A DNA stretch of 6,741 nucleotides. It comes from Cryomorphaceae bacterium. GTDB lineage: Bacteria > Bacteroidota > Bacteroidia > Flavobacteriales > Schleiferiaceae. Position 1 is the stretch's first letter; each line of letters starts with the position of its first letter. The notes beneath the pieces are model-generated. The model saw only the letters and a program-made list of their open reading frames with translations, ran no database searches and was not told the origin of the DNA. Shown here in pieces: positions 1 to 6,741 of the stretch. The translations under genes were made by a program, and so were the position numbers. Location: contig DNWN01000094.1 in assembly GCA_003507115.1 (NCBI GenBank), positions 371 through 7,111 of the forward strand, written 5' to 3'.

Positions 1-710
1 CCCACCTTGTAAGCGCTTCCATCCGGCTTTACACCGAAAGTGCGTACCTCTCCCCCAATTTCCACAAAGGCAGCCGTAGCACCTCGTGCGCGCAGCGAAT
101 CGCACACAATATCAACCGAATGGCCTTGGGAGAAACTCATAAAGTTCAATTGGGTGCGTACGCCCTCTCGACCGGGAGCAGGACGTCCTTGGTTGAGCGC
201 CAATTTGGCCGGAGAGTCACCCGTGCAGATGTGGGCCAATGAAAACCAGCTGGTATCCCCCACGTGCTGCATGAAGGCCTTTAGAGCCAACGTATCGCTC
301 GGAGCGAGGGTAGCGGGCCCCACCCCAAAGCCCCAGGCCTCAATGACGGGTGCGAGCGTAGGATCCAGCGCACCTTTTGTCTCATAGTACAAGGCACGCC
401 CTATTTGCAGGAGCTCACAGAGGTAGGGATGGTCTGGTGCGACGACGACCGACCCGTTCAAGGCCGAAATCAACGAAGTACTGTCCCAAGGGGAAGCTAC
501 ATGGTTGTACTCCGCCAGCCAACGCTGGATGTCGGAGGCCTCGACGCGCGCGTCGCCATAGACGGTGATGTGAAACGTCGTTGCTTGGGCCTCCCCCTCA
601 AAATACAGGGTTTCCTCCGCGGGCTGGCAACCAGCTACCGAAAGCAGCGCGCCAAAAAAAGCGGCCAAGGCCGCTTTTCTTAGGAGGCAGGGATTACCCA
701 CCAAAGTCAT
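1..710 (-). CDS. apbE: ApbE-family FAD:protein FMN transferase, lipoprotein (3' end beyond the window)
   Basis: This family transfers FMN from FAD onto a Ser/Thr of target proteins such as NqrB and NqrC, working outside the cytoplasmic membrane with Mg2+. The reading frame stays open from ATG at 708-710 to the window edge, giving 236 residues of a protein usually of about 300-350. The N-terminus is a lipoprotein signal: R11-K12, a hydrophobic stretch at 13-27, then lipobox SVAGC with Cys28. Family motifs follow in order: [19 protein letters not shown] (111-129), [12 protein letters not shown] (189-200; the usual KG is QG) and [11 protein letters not shown] (216-226). The C-terminal catalytic part is off the edge. 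The chosen start lies inside nqrF and overlaps it by 17 bases, with no clear Shine-Dalgarno sequence; an in-frame GTG at 699-701 is an alternative. Its place directly after nqrF fits a role in maturing this Na+-NQR. A terminator-like palindrome lies in its first codons. Confidence 0.9.
   Translation of the reverse strand, partial: MTLVGNPCLLRKAALAAFFGALLSVAGCQPAEETLYFEGEAQATTFHITVYGDARVEASDIQRWLAEYNHVASPWDSTSLISALNGSVVVAPDHPYLCELLQIGRALYYETKGALDPTLAPVIEAWGFGVGPATLAPSDTLALKAFMQHVGDTSWFSLAHICTGDSPAKLALNQGRPAPGREGVRTQLNFMSFSQGHSVDIVCDSLRARGATAAFVEIGGEVRTFGVKPDGSAYKV
654..678 (-). terminator. Terminator-like hairpin with T7 tract inside the apbE signal-peptide codons
   Basis: Read on the minus strand, AAAAGCGGCC (678-669) is followed by TT and its exact complement GGCCGCTTTT (666-657), and the T run continues to 654, giving seven T in a row. 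This is the form of an intrinsic terminator: a GC-rich stem, a tight loop and a T tract. It starts 16 bases after the nqrF stop codon. It also lies within the apbE frame, where it encodes KAALAAFF of the signal peptide. It could be a real (partial) terminator or attenuator between nqrF and apbE, or a by-product of Ala/Phe codons. The structure is visible; activity is inferred. Confidence 0.5.
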
Positions 711-2001
711 CGAATGACACATTCTCTGCAGGGACGCCGAAGTCATCGACCATCTTCAGAACCGCCGCATTCATCATGGGAGGTCCGCAGAAATAGTATT
801 CAATATCCTCGGGCGCATCGTGCTTGGACAAATAGTTGTCGATCAAGGCTTGGTGTACGAATCCAACAAATCCGTCGCCTTCATCGTCCATGCTGGACTT
901 GGCCTTCCAGTTGTCTTCGGGCAAAGGCTCAGAGAGAACCATGTTAAACTTGAAGTTTGGGAACTCCTTTTCAATGTTCTCAAAGTCGTCAATGTAGAAA
1001 AGCTCACGTCGTGAACGACCTCCGTACCAATATGATACTTTGCGGCCCGTCTTCAATGTATGGAAGAGGTGGAAGAGGTGCGATCGCATGGGCGCCATAC
1101 CGGCTCCACCGCCGATGTAGATCATTTCCGAATCGGTTTCCTTGATGTGGAACTCCCCGTAAGGACCCGAAATGGTCACCTTGTCGCCTGGCTTCAAGTT
1201 GAAAACAAAGGAAGAGCACACACCTGGATTCACATCCATCCAGCCGTTTTTAGAGCGATCCCATGGTGGGGTAGCGATACGAATGTTCAACATGATGATG
1301 TTGCCCTCCGCGGGGTGGTTGGCCATCGAGTAGGCACGGAAGAGGGGCTCTGGGTTGCTCATCTTGAGATCCCACAATCCAAACTTATCCCATTCCGATT
1401 GAAACTCATTTGGCGCTTTACCCAAGCGTGGATGGGCCGTGATGTCAAAATTTTTGAAGTCCACATCAATCGCGGGAACGTCCACCTGGATGTAGCCCCC
1501 TGCCAGGAAGTCCAAGCTTTCGCCTTCGGGAAGCTTGACTACAAACTCCTTGATGAACGAAGCCACATTGTAATTGGAAACCACTTCACACTCCCACTTC
1601 TTGATGCCAAAAATTTCATCGGGCACTTTGACCTTCATGTCATTTTTCACCTTGACTTGGCAACCCAAGCGCCAGTTGTCGGCAATTTGCTTGCGGTTGA
1701 AGAATCCAGTTTCCGTAGGAAGGATTTCGCCACCCCCTTCGAGGATTTGGCACTTGCACATTCCGCAGGTGCCTCCTCCGCCACACGCGGAAGGCAAAAA
1801 TATTTTTTGATTGCTCAGGGTGCCCAAAAGCGTGCTTCCAGATTCCACTTCCACGGTGTCCCCATTGATTTCCAATTTCACAGGACCGGAGGGGCTGAGA
1901 CGAGCTTTCGCTTGAAGCAAAATGGTCACCAAGGCCAAGATGACCAGGGTGAATACCAGAACGCTGACAAGAAGAACAGTAGATGATGCGGCTAAAAACA
2001 T
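694..2001 (-). CDS. nqrF: Na+-NQR subunit F, NADH dehydrogenase component with 2Fe-2S and FAD
   Basis: NqrF is the electron entry point: it oxidises NADH in the cytoplasm and passes electrons from FAD to a 2Fe-2S cluster. The 435-residue product has one N-terminal membrane helix (about 7-29) and a plant-type ferredoxin domain (about 40-125). Its cluster ligands C73, C79, C82 and C114 match the family pattern C-x5-C-x2-C...C. The ferredoxin-reductase FAD motif RAYSMAN starts at R222, the NADH-site motif GGGAGMAP lies at 297-304, and CGPPMMN starts at C405. It ends in the typical SFDDFGG. It is longer than the roughly 408-residue Vibrio protein (recalled length), with extra residues near 185-200 and 366-377. 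An extra cysteine, C84, follows the cluster loop. It starts 15 bases after nqrE without a clear Shine-Dalgarno sequence. Confidence 0.97.
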   Translation of the reverse strand: MFLAASSTVLLVSVLVFTLVILALVTILLQAKARLSPSGPVKLEINGDTVEVESGSTLLGTLSNQKIFLPSACGGGGTCGMCKCQILEGGGEILPTETGFFNRKQIADNWRLGCQVKVKNDMKVKVPDEIFGIKKWECEVVSNYNVASFIKEFVVKLPEGESLDFLAGGYIQVDVPAIDVDFKNFDITAHPRLGKAPNEFQSEWDKFGLWDLKMSNPEPLFRAYSMANHPAEGNIIMLNIRIATPPWDRSKNGWMDVNPGVCSSFVFNLKPGDKVTISGPYGEFHIKETDSEMIYIGGGAGMAPMRSHLFHLFHTLKTGRKVSYWYGGRSRRELFYIDDFENIEKEFPNFKFNMVLSEPLPEDNWKAKSSMDDEGDGFVGFVHQALIDNYLSKHDAPEDIEYYFCGPPMMNAAVLKMVDDFGVPAENVSFDDFGG

Positions 2002-2016
2002 GGTATGATCGACGGA

Positions 2017-2634
2017 TTAGAGTTTGATTCCCATAAAGCTCATGAAGGCGATGCCCATCAAGCCCGTGATAATAAACGTAATGCCCAGGCCACGCAAGGG
2101 TGCAGGGACATGGCTATATTTCAACCTTTCGCGGATGGCCGCGATGGCCACAATGGCCAACAACCAACCAATCCCCGAGCCAAATCCAAACACGGTGGCT
2201 TGGCCAATGTTCTCGTAAGCGCGCTCTTGCATAAATAAAGAGCCTCCTAGGATGGAGCAGTTTACCGCAATCAATGGCAAGAAGATGCCCAATGCGGAGT
2301 ACAAGGCTGGGGCGAATTTCTCGACGACCATCTCCACCAATTGCACCATGGCCGCAATGACGGCGATGAACATGATAAAGGATAGGAAGCTGAGATCCAT
2401 GTCCACGAAGGAAGGGTCCAACCACTGCAGCGCCCCTTTTTGGAGGACTTTCGTCTCCAGTAAGTAGTTCACTGGCAGGGTGATGGTGAGCACGAAGGTG
2501 ACCGCGAGTCCGAGACCCATGGCCGTTTTGACCGTTTTGGAAACCGCCAAATAGGAGCACATGCCTAGGAAGTAGGCAAAAATCATATTGTCAATGAAGA
2601 TGCTCTTGACGAAGATGTTGAGGATTTCTTGCAT
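2017..2634 (-). CDS. nqrE: Na+-NQR subunit E, integral membrane protein
   Basis: NqrE is a six-helix membrane subunit paired with NqrD in inverted orientation; together they hold an iron centre in the membrane that relays electrons from the NqrF cluster to the FMN of NqrC. The 205-residue product is of family size and hydrophobic throughout. It carries the two conserved half-helix cysteines, C26 in GMCSYLA and C126 in VNCSILGG, which ligate the iron together with those of NqrD. Other family sequence includes the N-terminal [14 protein letters not shown] and the [11 protein letters not shown] loop with IRERLKYS after it. The ATG at 2632-2634 follows the nqrD stop by 13 bases, with a weak AGGA just upstream. 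NqrE is related to RnfA, but the complete nqr order excludes an rnf assignment. Confidence 0.97.
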   Translation of the reverse strand: MQEILNIFVKSIFIDNMIFAYFLGMCSYLAVSKTVKTAMGLGLAVTFVLTITLPVNYLLETKVLQKGALQWLDPSFVDMDLSFLSFIMFIAVIAAMVQLVEMVVEKFAPALYSALGIFLPLIAVNCSILGGSLFMQERAYENIGQATVFGFGSGIGWLLAIVAIAAIRERLKYSHVPAPLRGLGITFIITGLMGIAFMSFMGIKL

Positions 2635-2647
2635 GATTCCTGGTGGC

Positions 2648-3307
2648 TTAGTCTTTTTCGATCAATGAAGGAGTCTTGGCGCGCTGTACCCAAATGATGA
2701 GGGCGACCACAATCAGGGCCATCGGAGGCAACAGCATCATGCCGTTGTTTTTGTAACCGAGATCATAGAGCCCCATCCACTCGACGACGGGATAATCCAT
2801 CAGGGTTCCGTTGCCCAGCAATTCGCGGAAGAAGGCGACGATAATCAAAATACCGCCATAGGCCGCTCCATTGCCAAATCCGTCCAAGACCGATTTCCAC
2901 GGAGTGTTACCCAAGGAGAAGGCCTCAATACGACCCATGATAATACAGTTCGTGATGATGAGTCCTACAAAGACCGACAGCTGCTTGGACACGTCATAGA
3001 CAAAGGCCTTCAAAACTTGGTCTACGAGGATGACCAAGGCGGCTACGACCACCAGCTGAACAATGATGCGGATTCGGTTGGGGATCATATTGCGCATCAA
3101 TGAGGTGATCAGGTTGGCCATGATAGTCACAACCAACACCGATAAGCCCATCACAATGGCGGGCTTCAACTTCACCGTAATCGCCAAGGCGCTACAAATA
3201 CCCAATACTTGCACCGTAATGGGGTTGTTCACGTTGAGGGGGTCTGTCAGAAGACTTCGGTTCTTCTTCGAGAAGAGGGCCTCTTTAGCAGGTTTTTCCG
3301 TGCTCAT
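2648..3307 (-). CDS. nqrD: Na+-NQR subunit D, integral membrane protein
   Basis: NqrD is the six-helix partner of NqrE and contributes the other two cysteine ligands of the intramembrane iron site. The product is 219 residues with the cysteines at C38 (VLGICSALA) and C121 ([10 protein letters not shown]), and the family segments [16 protein letters not shown] and [11 protein letters not shown]. The frame is open further upstream to 3418, but the ATG at 3305-3307 is the real start. It opens [16 protein letters not shown], leaving a normal short cytoplasmic head before the first helix, and it overlaps the nqrC stop as ATGA. The upstream extension would run through the nqrC coding region and has no membrane-protein character. 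The overlap suggests translational coupling with nqrC. Confidence 0.96.
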   Translation of the reverse strand: MSTEKPAKEALFSKKNRSLLTDPLNVNNPITVQVLGICSALAITVKLKPAIVMGLSVLVVTIMANLITSLMRNMIPNRIRIIVQLVVVAALVILVDQVLKAFVYDVSKQLSVFVGLIITNCIIMGRIEAFSLGNTPWKSVLDGFGNGAAYGGILIIVAFFRELLGNGTLMDYPVVEWMGLYDLGYKNNGMMLLPPMALIVVALIIWVQRAKTPSLIEKD

Positions 3308-4056
3308 AATGCCGCAGTAATTAAAGTGGTATCCGCGGACAATCCCATCGTGTCCACCGTTGGGACAGCGGAATTCGCCGCGATGTTCAACAAATATGCT
3401 TTGTAGGGTTTCAAGCAATCGGAGATCATATCCTGGACTCCCACGGAGGTGATGGTTCCACCCGAAATCCCATCCACTTCTTGGTCGCCCGAAGCTTCAC
3501 CTTTGAGGACTTTGATGCCTTCATAGGCGGATGAAAAGAGTTTTTTGCCTGGAAACTGGTCTTGGAAGATGGGCGTAGCGATTTCCGCACCCAAACCAGG
3601 TGTTTCGGTCTTGTGTCCAAACGTGGCGCCCAATATGGTATTGCCATCCCCTTCCAAGGCGACGTAGCCCCAAATCGGACCCCAAAGGCCCTTGCCGCGC
3701 AAGGGAAGGACATAATAGGTGTTTTCTTCGACTACCGCTTTGTACAAGGGTACTTGGCGCTCTTCGGCTGCTACCGAGACGGCACTGGCCATGTCTATAT
3801 CAAAGGCGGAAACCTCAGATTCTACCGACATTCCATTTTGAATGACCAACTGTTCCGTAATGTATTGTGCGAAAAGTGAATCTAGATTCGCGCCTTCTAC
3901 CCCAATAGAGCGGAGGATATCTGACTTCTTTTCCAATTCGACATTCTTGTCCTGGAAGGGCTTGAGCGACGTCGCAGCGATGGACAAAAGAGCCGCCACG
4001 AGGACGACCATCACCACCGCGAAGATGTACGTGTATTTGTTCGAATTGATATCCAT
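3304..4056 (-). CDS. nqrC: Na+-NQR subunit C, covalent FMN subunit
   Basis: NqrC is a membrane-anchored periplasmic subunit that carries covalently bound FMN and passes electrons to NqrB. The 250-residue product has one N-terminal helix (about 9-30) followed by a soluble FMN-binding domain. Conserved blocks are GKGLWGPIWGYVAL (121-134), HKTETPGLGAEI (148-159) and the flavinylation motif DGISGGTITS, in which T201 is the expected FMN acceptor. The motif reads SGGT where the Vibrio subunit has SGAT (recalled). About 30 residues follow the usual CLKPYKAYL end, low in charge and rich in Ala, Thr and Ser. The start lies 3 bases after the nqrB stop, and the stop overlaps nqrD by 4 bases. RnfG is the related alternative, excluded by the gene order. 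Confidence 0.97.
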   Translation of the reverse strand: MDINSNKYTYIFAVVMVVLVAALLSIAATSLKPFQDKNVELEKKSDILRSIGVEGANLDSLFAQYITEQLVIQNGMSVESEVSAFDIDMASAVSVAAEERQVPLYKAVVEENTYYVLPLRGKGLWGPIWGYVALEGDGNTILGATFGHKTETPGLGAEIATPIFQDQFPGKKLFSSAYEGIKVLKGEASGDQEVDGISGGTITSVGVQDMISDCLKPYKAYLLNIAANSAVPTVDTMGLSADTTLITAAL

Positions 4057-4059
4057 GGC

Positions 4060-5256
4060 TTAGGCTTTTGCGCGCTTGAGACGCTTTTGAATGTTTGCAT
4101 TAACCACATAATGGTCGATCAACGGAGCCATTACGTTCATGAAGAGGATGGCCAACATCATGCCCTCGGGGTACGCGGGGTTGAACACGCGAATTAAGAT
4201 GCCCAAGAATCCGACGAGGAATCCGTAAATCCACTTGCCACGCTCTGTATGGGCGGCAGACACGGGGTCGGTCGCCATAAAGACAGTGGCGAAGGCCCAG
4301 CTACCAAAGACGAGGTGGTAATAGAAGGGAATGCTCAAAAAGTTTTGCTGCGCTTCGGTCACCATGTGGGGAGCCGCCCAATTGAAGAGCAATCCCATGA
4401 CGATGGCGCCCAAAAGCGAACCAGCCATAATTTTCCAAGAACCAATGCCGGTGGCTATCAAATACACCCCACCGAGAAGAATGAGTATGGTGCTCGTTTC
4501 ACCAATCGATCCGGGAATCAGGCCCAAGAAAGCATCCCACACGCCAAAGCTCGTGGTACCGGTCGTCGCGTACTGACCCAGGGCTGTCGCGCCCGAGAAT
4601 CCATCCACCACACTTTGACCTGCTTCAACCGTGGTATTGATCCACACTTTATCCCCTGACATATAGGCCGGGTAGGCAAAGAAAGCAAAGGCTCGCGCGG
4701 TGAGCGCGGGATTCAATAGGTTCATCCCTGTACCTCCAAACACTTCCTTGCCAATCAGGACAGCAAAAATGGTGGAGATCGCCACCATCCAAAGAGGCAT
4801 ATCGATGGGCATGGTCATCGGAATGAGCAATCCCGAAACGAGAAAGCCTTCGTTCACCGGGTGACGGTTGCGGCCCGCGAAATAAATCTCGACGCCCAAA
4901 CCTGCCATGTAGGTCACGGCAATCATGGGAACGATTTTCCATGCCCCAAACAAGAAGTTATCGAGGGTAAAGAATTGCGCCCAACCGGAAGCGTTGGCCA
5001 ATTCGCCAATCGCTTTATAGTGCTGATATCCCCCATTAAAAATACCGAAGATCAACGCGGGGACCAGGGCAAAAATAACCGTGACCATGGTGCGCTTCAA
5101 ATCAATGGCGTCCCGCACATGCGCGCCGCTGTGGGCGTTGTGATTCGGGACGAACATCATCGTCTCCAAGGCATTGTGCAGGGGATACAAAGGCTTCAAC
5201 TTCCCCGTTGTGACGGCGGGACGTGTTGCGTCAAATATGTTCTGAATGAATTTCAT
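4060..5256 (-). CDS. nqrB: Na+-NQR subunit B, membrane core with covalent FMN
   Basis: NqrB is the large membrane core subunit. It carries a covalent FMN and riboflavin, contributes to the quinone site and is thought to contain the Na+ path. The 398-residue product begins with a conserved amphipathic head (HNALETMMFVPNHNAHSGAHVRDAIDLKRTM, about 28-57) and then runs through multiple membrane helices. Key motifs are NRHPVNEGFLVSG (130-142), the following IPMTMPIDMPLW, GKEVFGGTGMNLLNPALTARAF (169-190), and flavinylation site VVDGFSGATALGQ with T224 as the expected FMN acceptor. MATDPVSAAHTERGKW and the C-terminal RVFNPAYPEGMMLAILFMN are also family sequence. It is slightly shorter than the Vibrio subunit (about 415 residues, recalled). 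The ATG at 5254-5256 lies 15 bases after the nqrA stop. Confidence 0.98.
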   Translation of the reverse strand: MKFIQNIFDATRPAVTTGKLKPLYPLHNALETMMFVPNHNAHSGAHVRDAIDLKRTMVTVIFALVPALIFGIFNGGYQHYKAIGELANASGWAQFFTLDNFLFGAWKIVPMIAVTYMAGLGVEIYFAGRNRHPVNEGFLVSGLLIPMTMPIDMPLWMVAISTIFAVLIGKEVFGGTGMNLLNPALTARAFAFFAYPAYMSGDKVWINTTVEAGQSVVDGFSGATALGQYATTGTTSFGVWDAFLGLIPGSIGETSTILILLGGVYLIATGIGSWKIMAGSLLGAIVMGLLFNWAAPHMVTEAQQNFLSIPFYYHLVFGSWAFATVFMATDPVSAAHTERGKWIYGFLVGFLGILIRVFNPAYPEGMMLAILFMNVMAPLIDHYVVNANIQKRLKRAKA

Positions 5257-5271
5257 AGTCTTCGTCCGCGA

Positions 5272-6612
5272 TTAGTTCATTTCGGTGTGAAGGATGTCCA
5301 ATGCTTCCCGCACCATGCCCTGCAAGGGTTGCTTCGAGGTACAGATGACCTCGCAGAGTGCAAAATCTTCGGGTACCACCTCGTAAATACCCAGTTCCTC
5401 CATTTTCTCGAGGTCCTTGGCCCATACTGCTTTCAGCAACTGGTTGGGATAGATGTCGAAGGGGAATACTGTATCGTATTGGCCGGTGACCACGAAGGCC
5501 CGCTCCTCCCCATTCAGTTTGGTGGACAAATCGTATTTCTTTCCAGGGGTCAAGAAGCTAAAGAAGGTGCGGCTAACGGAGTACTTCCCAAATCCGGGCA
5601 AGACCCAACCGAGGAAATCTGTTCCCTGTCCTTCGGGGATGACGGTGATTTGTTGAGCATTCACTCCCAAATAGCCCTGTGCTCCGATAGACTGGCCCGT
5701 TAAAACAGAACCCGAAATATACCGGTAGGCGCCCGTCTTGGCTTTGGATGAGAAAAAGGCTTCCAAAGACATGCCTCCGCGAAGGCGGTAGTACTGGGGT
5801 GTTTGAATACCACTTCCAGCCACCGACATGACGCGGTCCAAGCAATAGGTTCCTTTCAAGAAGAGGTCACCGATGATGGCTACATCGGCCGCAGAGATGG
5901 TCCAAACGACTTCTCCTTTGTTTAGCGGAGATACCTGGGCAATGTGCACAGAAGTATTTCCTGCAGGGTGCTTACCCGCGAAGCGATGAATCTCCACGCC
6001 TTCGGCTTGCACCAACATGGGGGCATGCTCATTCGCATGAATACTGAGGATCGTTTTGGGGGCAAGCAAATTCAGGGCTTTCAAACCGGCGGTAAAAGCT
6101 GTTTCGCGCCCGGCCAGGGCCACCGCAGGCTCCGTCGCAAAGGGGGCGGTCGCCATGCCATTGATGAAGATTGCCTTGGGGGCATCATCGGGGTTCGCCA
6201 CACGGGCATAGGGGCGCATCTCCAGCAGGGTCCAAGCACCGGAAGCGAGCAATTTCGTTTTGACTTCTTCTGCCGTCGTCGGAAGTCCGGTGCCAAAATC
6301 GTGGTAGGACGTTACCGCATCTGCCGTCAATCGGATCGCTACAAGGCGACGCTTCTCACCGCGAACAATCGCTTGCAGGGTTCCGCTGACAGGGGACGTG
6401 ATTTGGATCCGAGGATCTTTCTTGTCATAGAATAGGCACTGGCCGGCTTTGACAACATCTCCTTCATTCAATGCGAGTTTCGGCGTCACGCCGACAAATT
6501 CGTCGGGATAGACGGCAAAGGAGGTCCCGAGAGGGAAATCCTCCACCTGCGCAGAAGGTGCACCTACGAGGGGTAGATTCAGGCCTTTGCGGATGGTATG
6601 GGTTTTCGACAT
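5272..6612 (-). CDS. nqrA: Na+-NQR subunit A, peripheral cytoplasmic subunit
   Basis: NqrA is the cytoplasmic peripheral subunit that docks on NqrB and has been linked to quinone binding. The product from the ATG at 6610-6612 is 446 residues, the normal family size. It opens with KTHTIRKGLNLPLVG, the conserved RKGL(D/N)xP start. Further family blocks are ITSPVSGTLQAIVRGEKRRL (71-90), RPYARVANP (133-141), AIFINGMATAPFA (147-159), GKHPAGNTSVHI (213-224), NKGEVVWTIS (231-240) and a C-terminal segment FDIYPNQLLKAVWAKDLEKMEELGIYEVVPEDFALCE (385-421). The frame is open 13 codons further up to a TTG at 6649-6651, but that start would sit on the -7 promoter element, and homologues begin at the chosen ATG. 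It is the first gene of the operon. Confidence 0.97.
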   Translation of the reverse strand: MSKTHTIRKGLNLPLVGAPSAQVEDFPLGTSFAVYPDEFVGVTPKLALNEGDVVKAGQCLFYDKKDPRIQITSPVSGTLQAIVRGEKRRLVAIRLTADAVTSYHDFGTGLPTTAEEVKTKLLASGAWTLLEMRPYARVANPDDAPKAIFINGMATAPFATEPAVALAGRETAFTAGLKALNLLAPKTILSIHANEHAPMLVQAEGVEIHRFAGKHPAGNTSVHIAQVSPLNKGEVVWTISAADVAIIGDLFLKGTYCLDRVMSVAGSGIQTPQYYRLRGGMSLEAFFSSKAKTGAYRYISGSVLTGQSIGAQGYLGVNAQQITVIPEGQGTDFLGWVLPGFGKYSVSRTFFSFLTPGKKYDLSTKLNGEERAFVVTGQYDTVFPFDIYPNQLLKAVWAKDLEKMEELGIYEVVPEDFALCEVICTSKQPLQGMVREALDILHTEMN

Positions 6613-6648
6613 GTCCAAGGTTAAAATGGTCTCGAAAAAAATTCGCTG

Positions 6649-6679
6649 CAAAGGTACAAAGCATCCACGGGGCTAAAAA
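6649..6679 (-). promoter_or_regulatory. Putative Bacteroidota-type promoter of the nqr operon
   Basis: On the minus strand TACCTTTG (6656-6649) exactly matches the Bacteroidota -7 consensus TAnnTTTG. A weak T-rich -33-like element (TTTTT at 6679-6675) lies 18 bases further up. Initiation would fall near 6640-6645, leaving a leader of about 30 bases before the nqrA ATG at 6612. The leader has no recognisable Shine-Dalgarno sequence, as is usual in this phylum. The match to the consensus is direct; promoter activity is inferred. Confidence 0.55.
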
Positions 6680-6700
6680 GTTTTTCCTCAACTTTAGGAG

Positions 6701-6741
6701 GTGATTAAAAAAATCTTCTTCTCCCTCCTTTTTTTGGGTGC
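6701..6741 (+). CDS. Start of a divergent gene for an exported protein (signal peptide only, runs off the window)
   Basis: From GTG at 6701 the plus strand reads MIKKIFFSLLFLGA to the edge: two lysines followed by a hydrophobic run ending in small residues, the form of a secretory or lipoprotein signal peptide. The other two plus frames here meet stops at once (TGA at 6702, TAA at 6706), and this frame has a TAG at 6695, so the start cannot lie further upstream. AGGAGG at 6696-6701 is a strong Shine-Dalgarno sequence but touches the GTG, which is too close to be ordinary. Only 13 full codons are visible and A/T-rich DNA readily encodes Lys and Phe, so this is a tentative call. No function can be assigned. 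Confidence 0.35.
   Translation, partial: MIKKIFFSLLFLG

Noticed and set aside
1060..1986. Plus-strand open frame of 308 codons opposite nqrF
   Set aside because: It lies wholly antisense to the conserved nqrF coding region. Its translation is rich in His, Arg and Phe with no recognisable domain, as expected of a shadow frame.
3308..3418. Upstream extension of nqrD by 37 codons
   Set aside because: It would overlap nqrC by more than 100 bases and adds a non-homologous polar segment. The ATG at 3305-3307 with the ATGA overlap is the natural start.
2648..4056. Assignment of the membrane genes to an Rnf complex
   Set aside because: RnfE/A/G are related to NqrD/E/C, but the presence of NqrA and NqrF and the A-B-C-D-E-F order, with no RnfB or RnfC, identify Na+-NQR.
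4861..5703. Plus-strand open frame of 280 codons across the nqrA/nqrB junction
   Set aside because: It is antisense to two well-supported conserved genes, has no domain or signal, and crosses their junction. It is a shadow of minus-strand codon use.
6613..6651. Upstream TTG start adding 13 residues to NqrA
   Set aside because: The TTG overlaps the putative -7 promoter element and would precede the transcript start. The family N-terminus begins at the ATG at 6612.
6693..6706. Minus-strand TCACCTCCT resembling the 3' end of 16S rRNA
   Set aside because: The match is only about nine bases and no other rRNA sequence is present. It is better read as a plus-strand AGGAGG Shine-Dalgarno sequence.
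1..6741. Search for CRISPR arrays, tRNA genes, insertion sequences, direct repeats, riboswitches or a new defence-type system
   Set aside because: I saw no repeat-spacer pattern, tRNA-like fold, transposase or terminal inverted repeats. The window is filled by a known energy-metabolism operon.

Overview
The window is almost entirely one minus-strand operon for the sodium-pumping NADH:quinone oxidoreductase (Na+-NQR). Read in the direction of transcription (high to low coordinates), the order is nqrA, nqrB, nqrC, nqrD, nqrE, nqrF, then apbE, which runs off the left edge. All six structural subunits look complete and intact. The seventh gene encodes a lipoprotein FAD:protein FMN transferase, the enzyme family that attaches FMN to NqrB and NqrC.

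The source is probably a member of the Bacteroidota, of roughly even base composition. The reasons are a TAnnTTTG-type -7 element upstream of nqrA, poor Shine-Dalgarno sequences throughout, an SGGT rather than SGAT flavinylation motif in NqrC, and a QG rather than KG motif in ApbE. This is inference; there is no rRNA or other phylogenetic marker in the window.

Layout: 6701-6741 (+) holds what looks like the start of a divergent gene for an exported protein. Positions 6613-6700 are the short divergent intergenic region with the nqr promoter. nqrA is 5272-6612, nqrB 4060-5256, nqrC 3304-4056, nqrD 2648-3307, nqrE 2017-2634, nqrF 694-2001 and apbE 1-710. Gaps within the operon are 15, 3, -4, 13, 15 and -17 bases, so the genes are tightly packed and probably translationally coupled. 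No stretch over 300 bases lacks a gene.

How the genes work together: NqrF takes electrons from NADH through FAD to a 2Fe-2S cluster. Electrons then pass through cysteine-ligated iron at the NqrD/NqrE interface to covalent FMN on NqrC, covalent FMN on NqrB, riboflavin, and ubiquinone or menaquinone, while Na+ is pumped outward. ApbE supplies the covalent FMN. I see no new type of system here. The most unusual point is a strong terminator-like palindrome with a T tract inside the signal-peptide codons of apbE, just after nqrF ends. It could set how much apbE is expressed relative to the pump.
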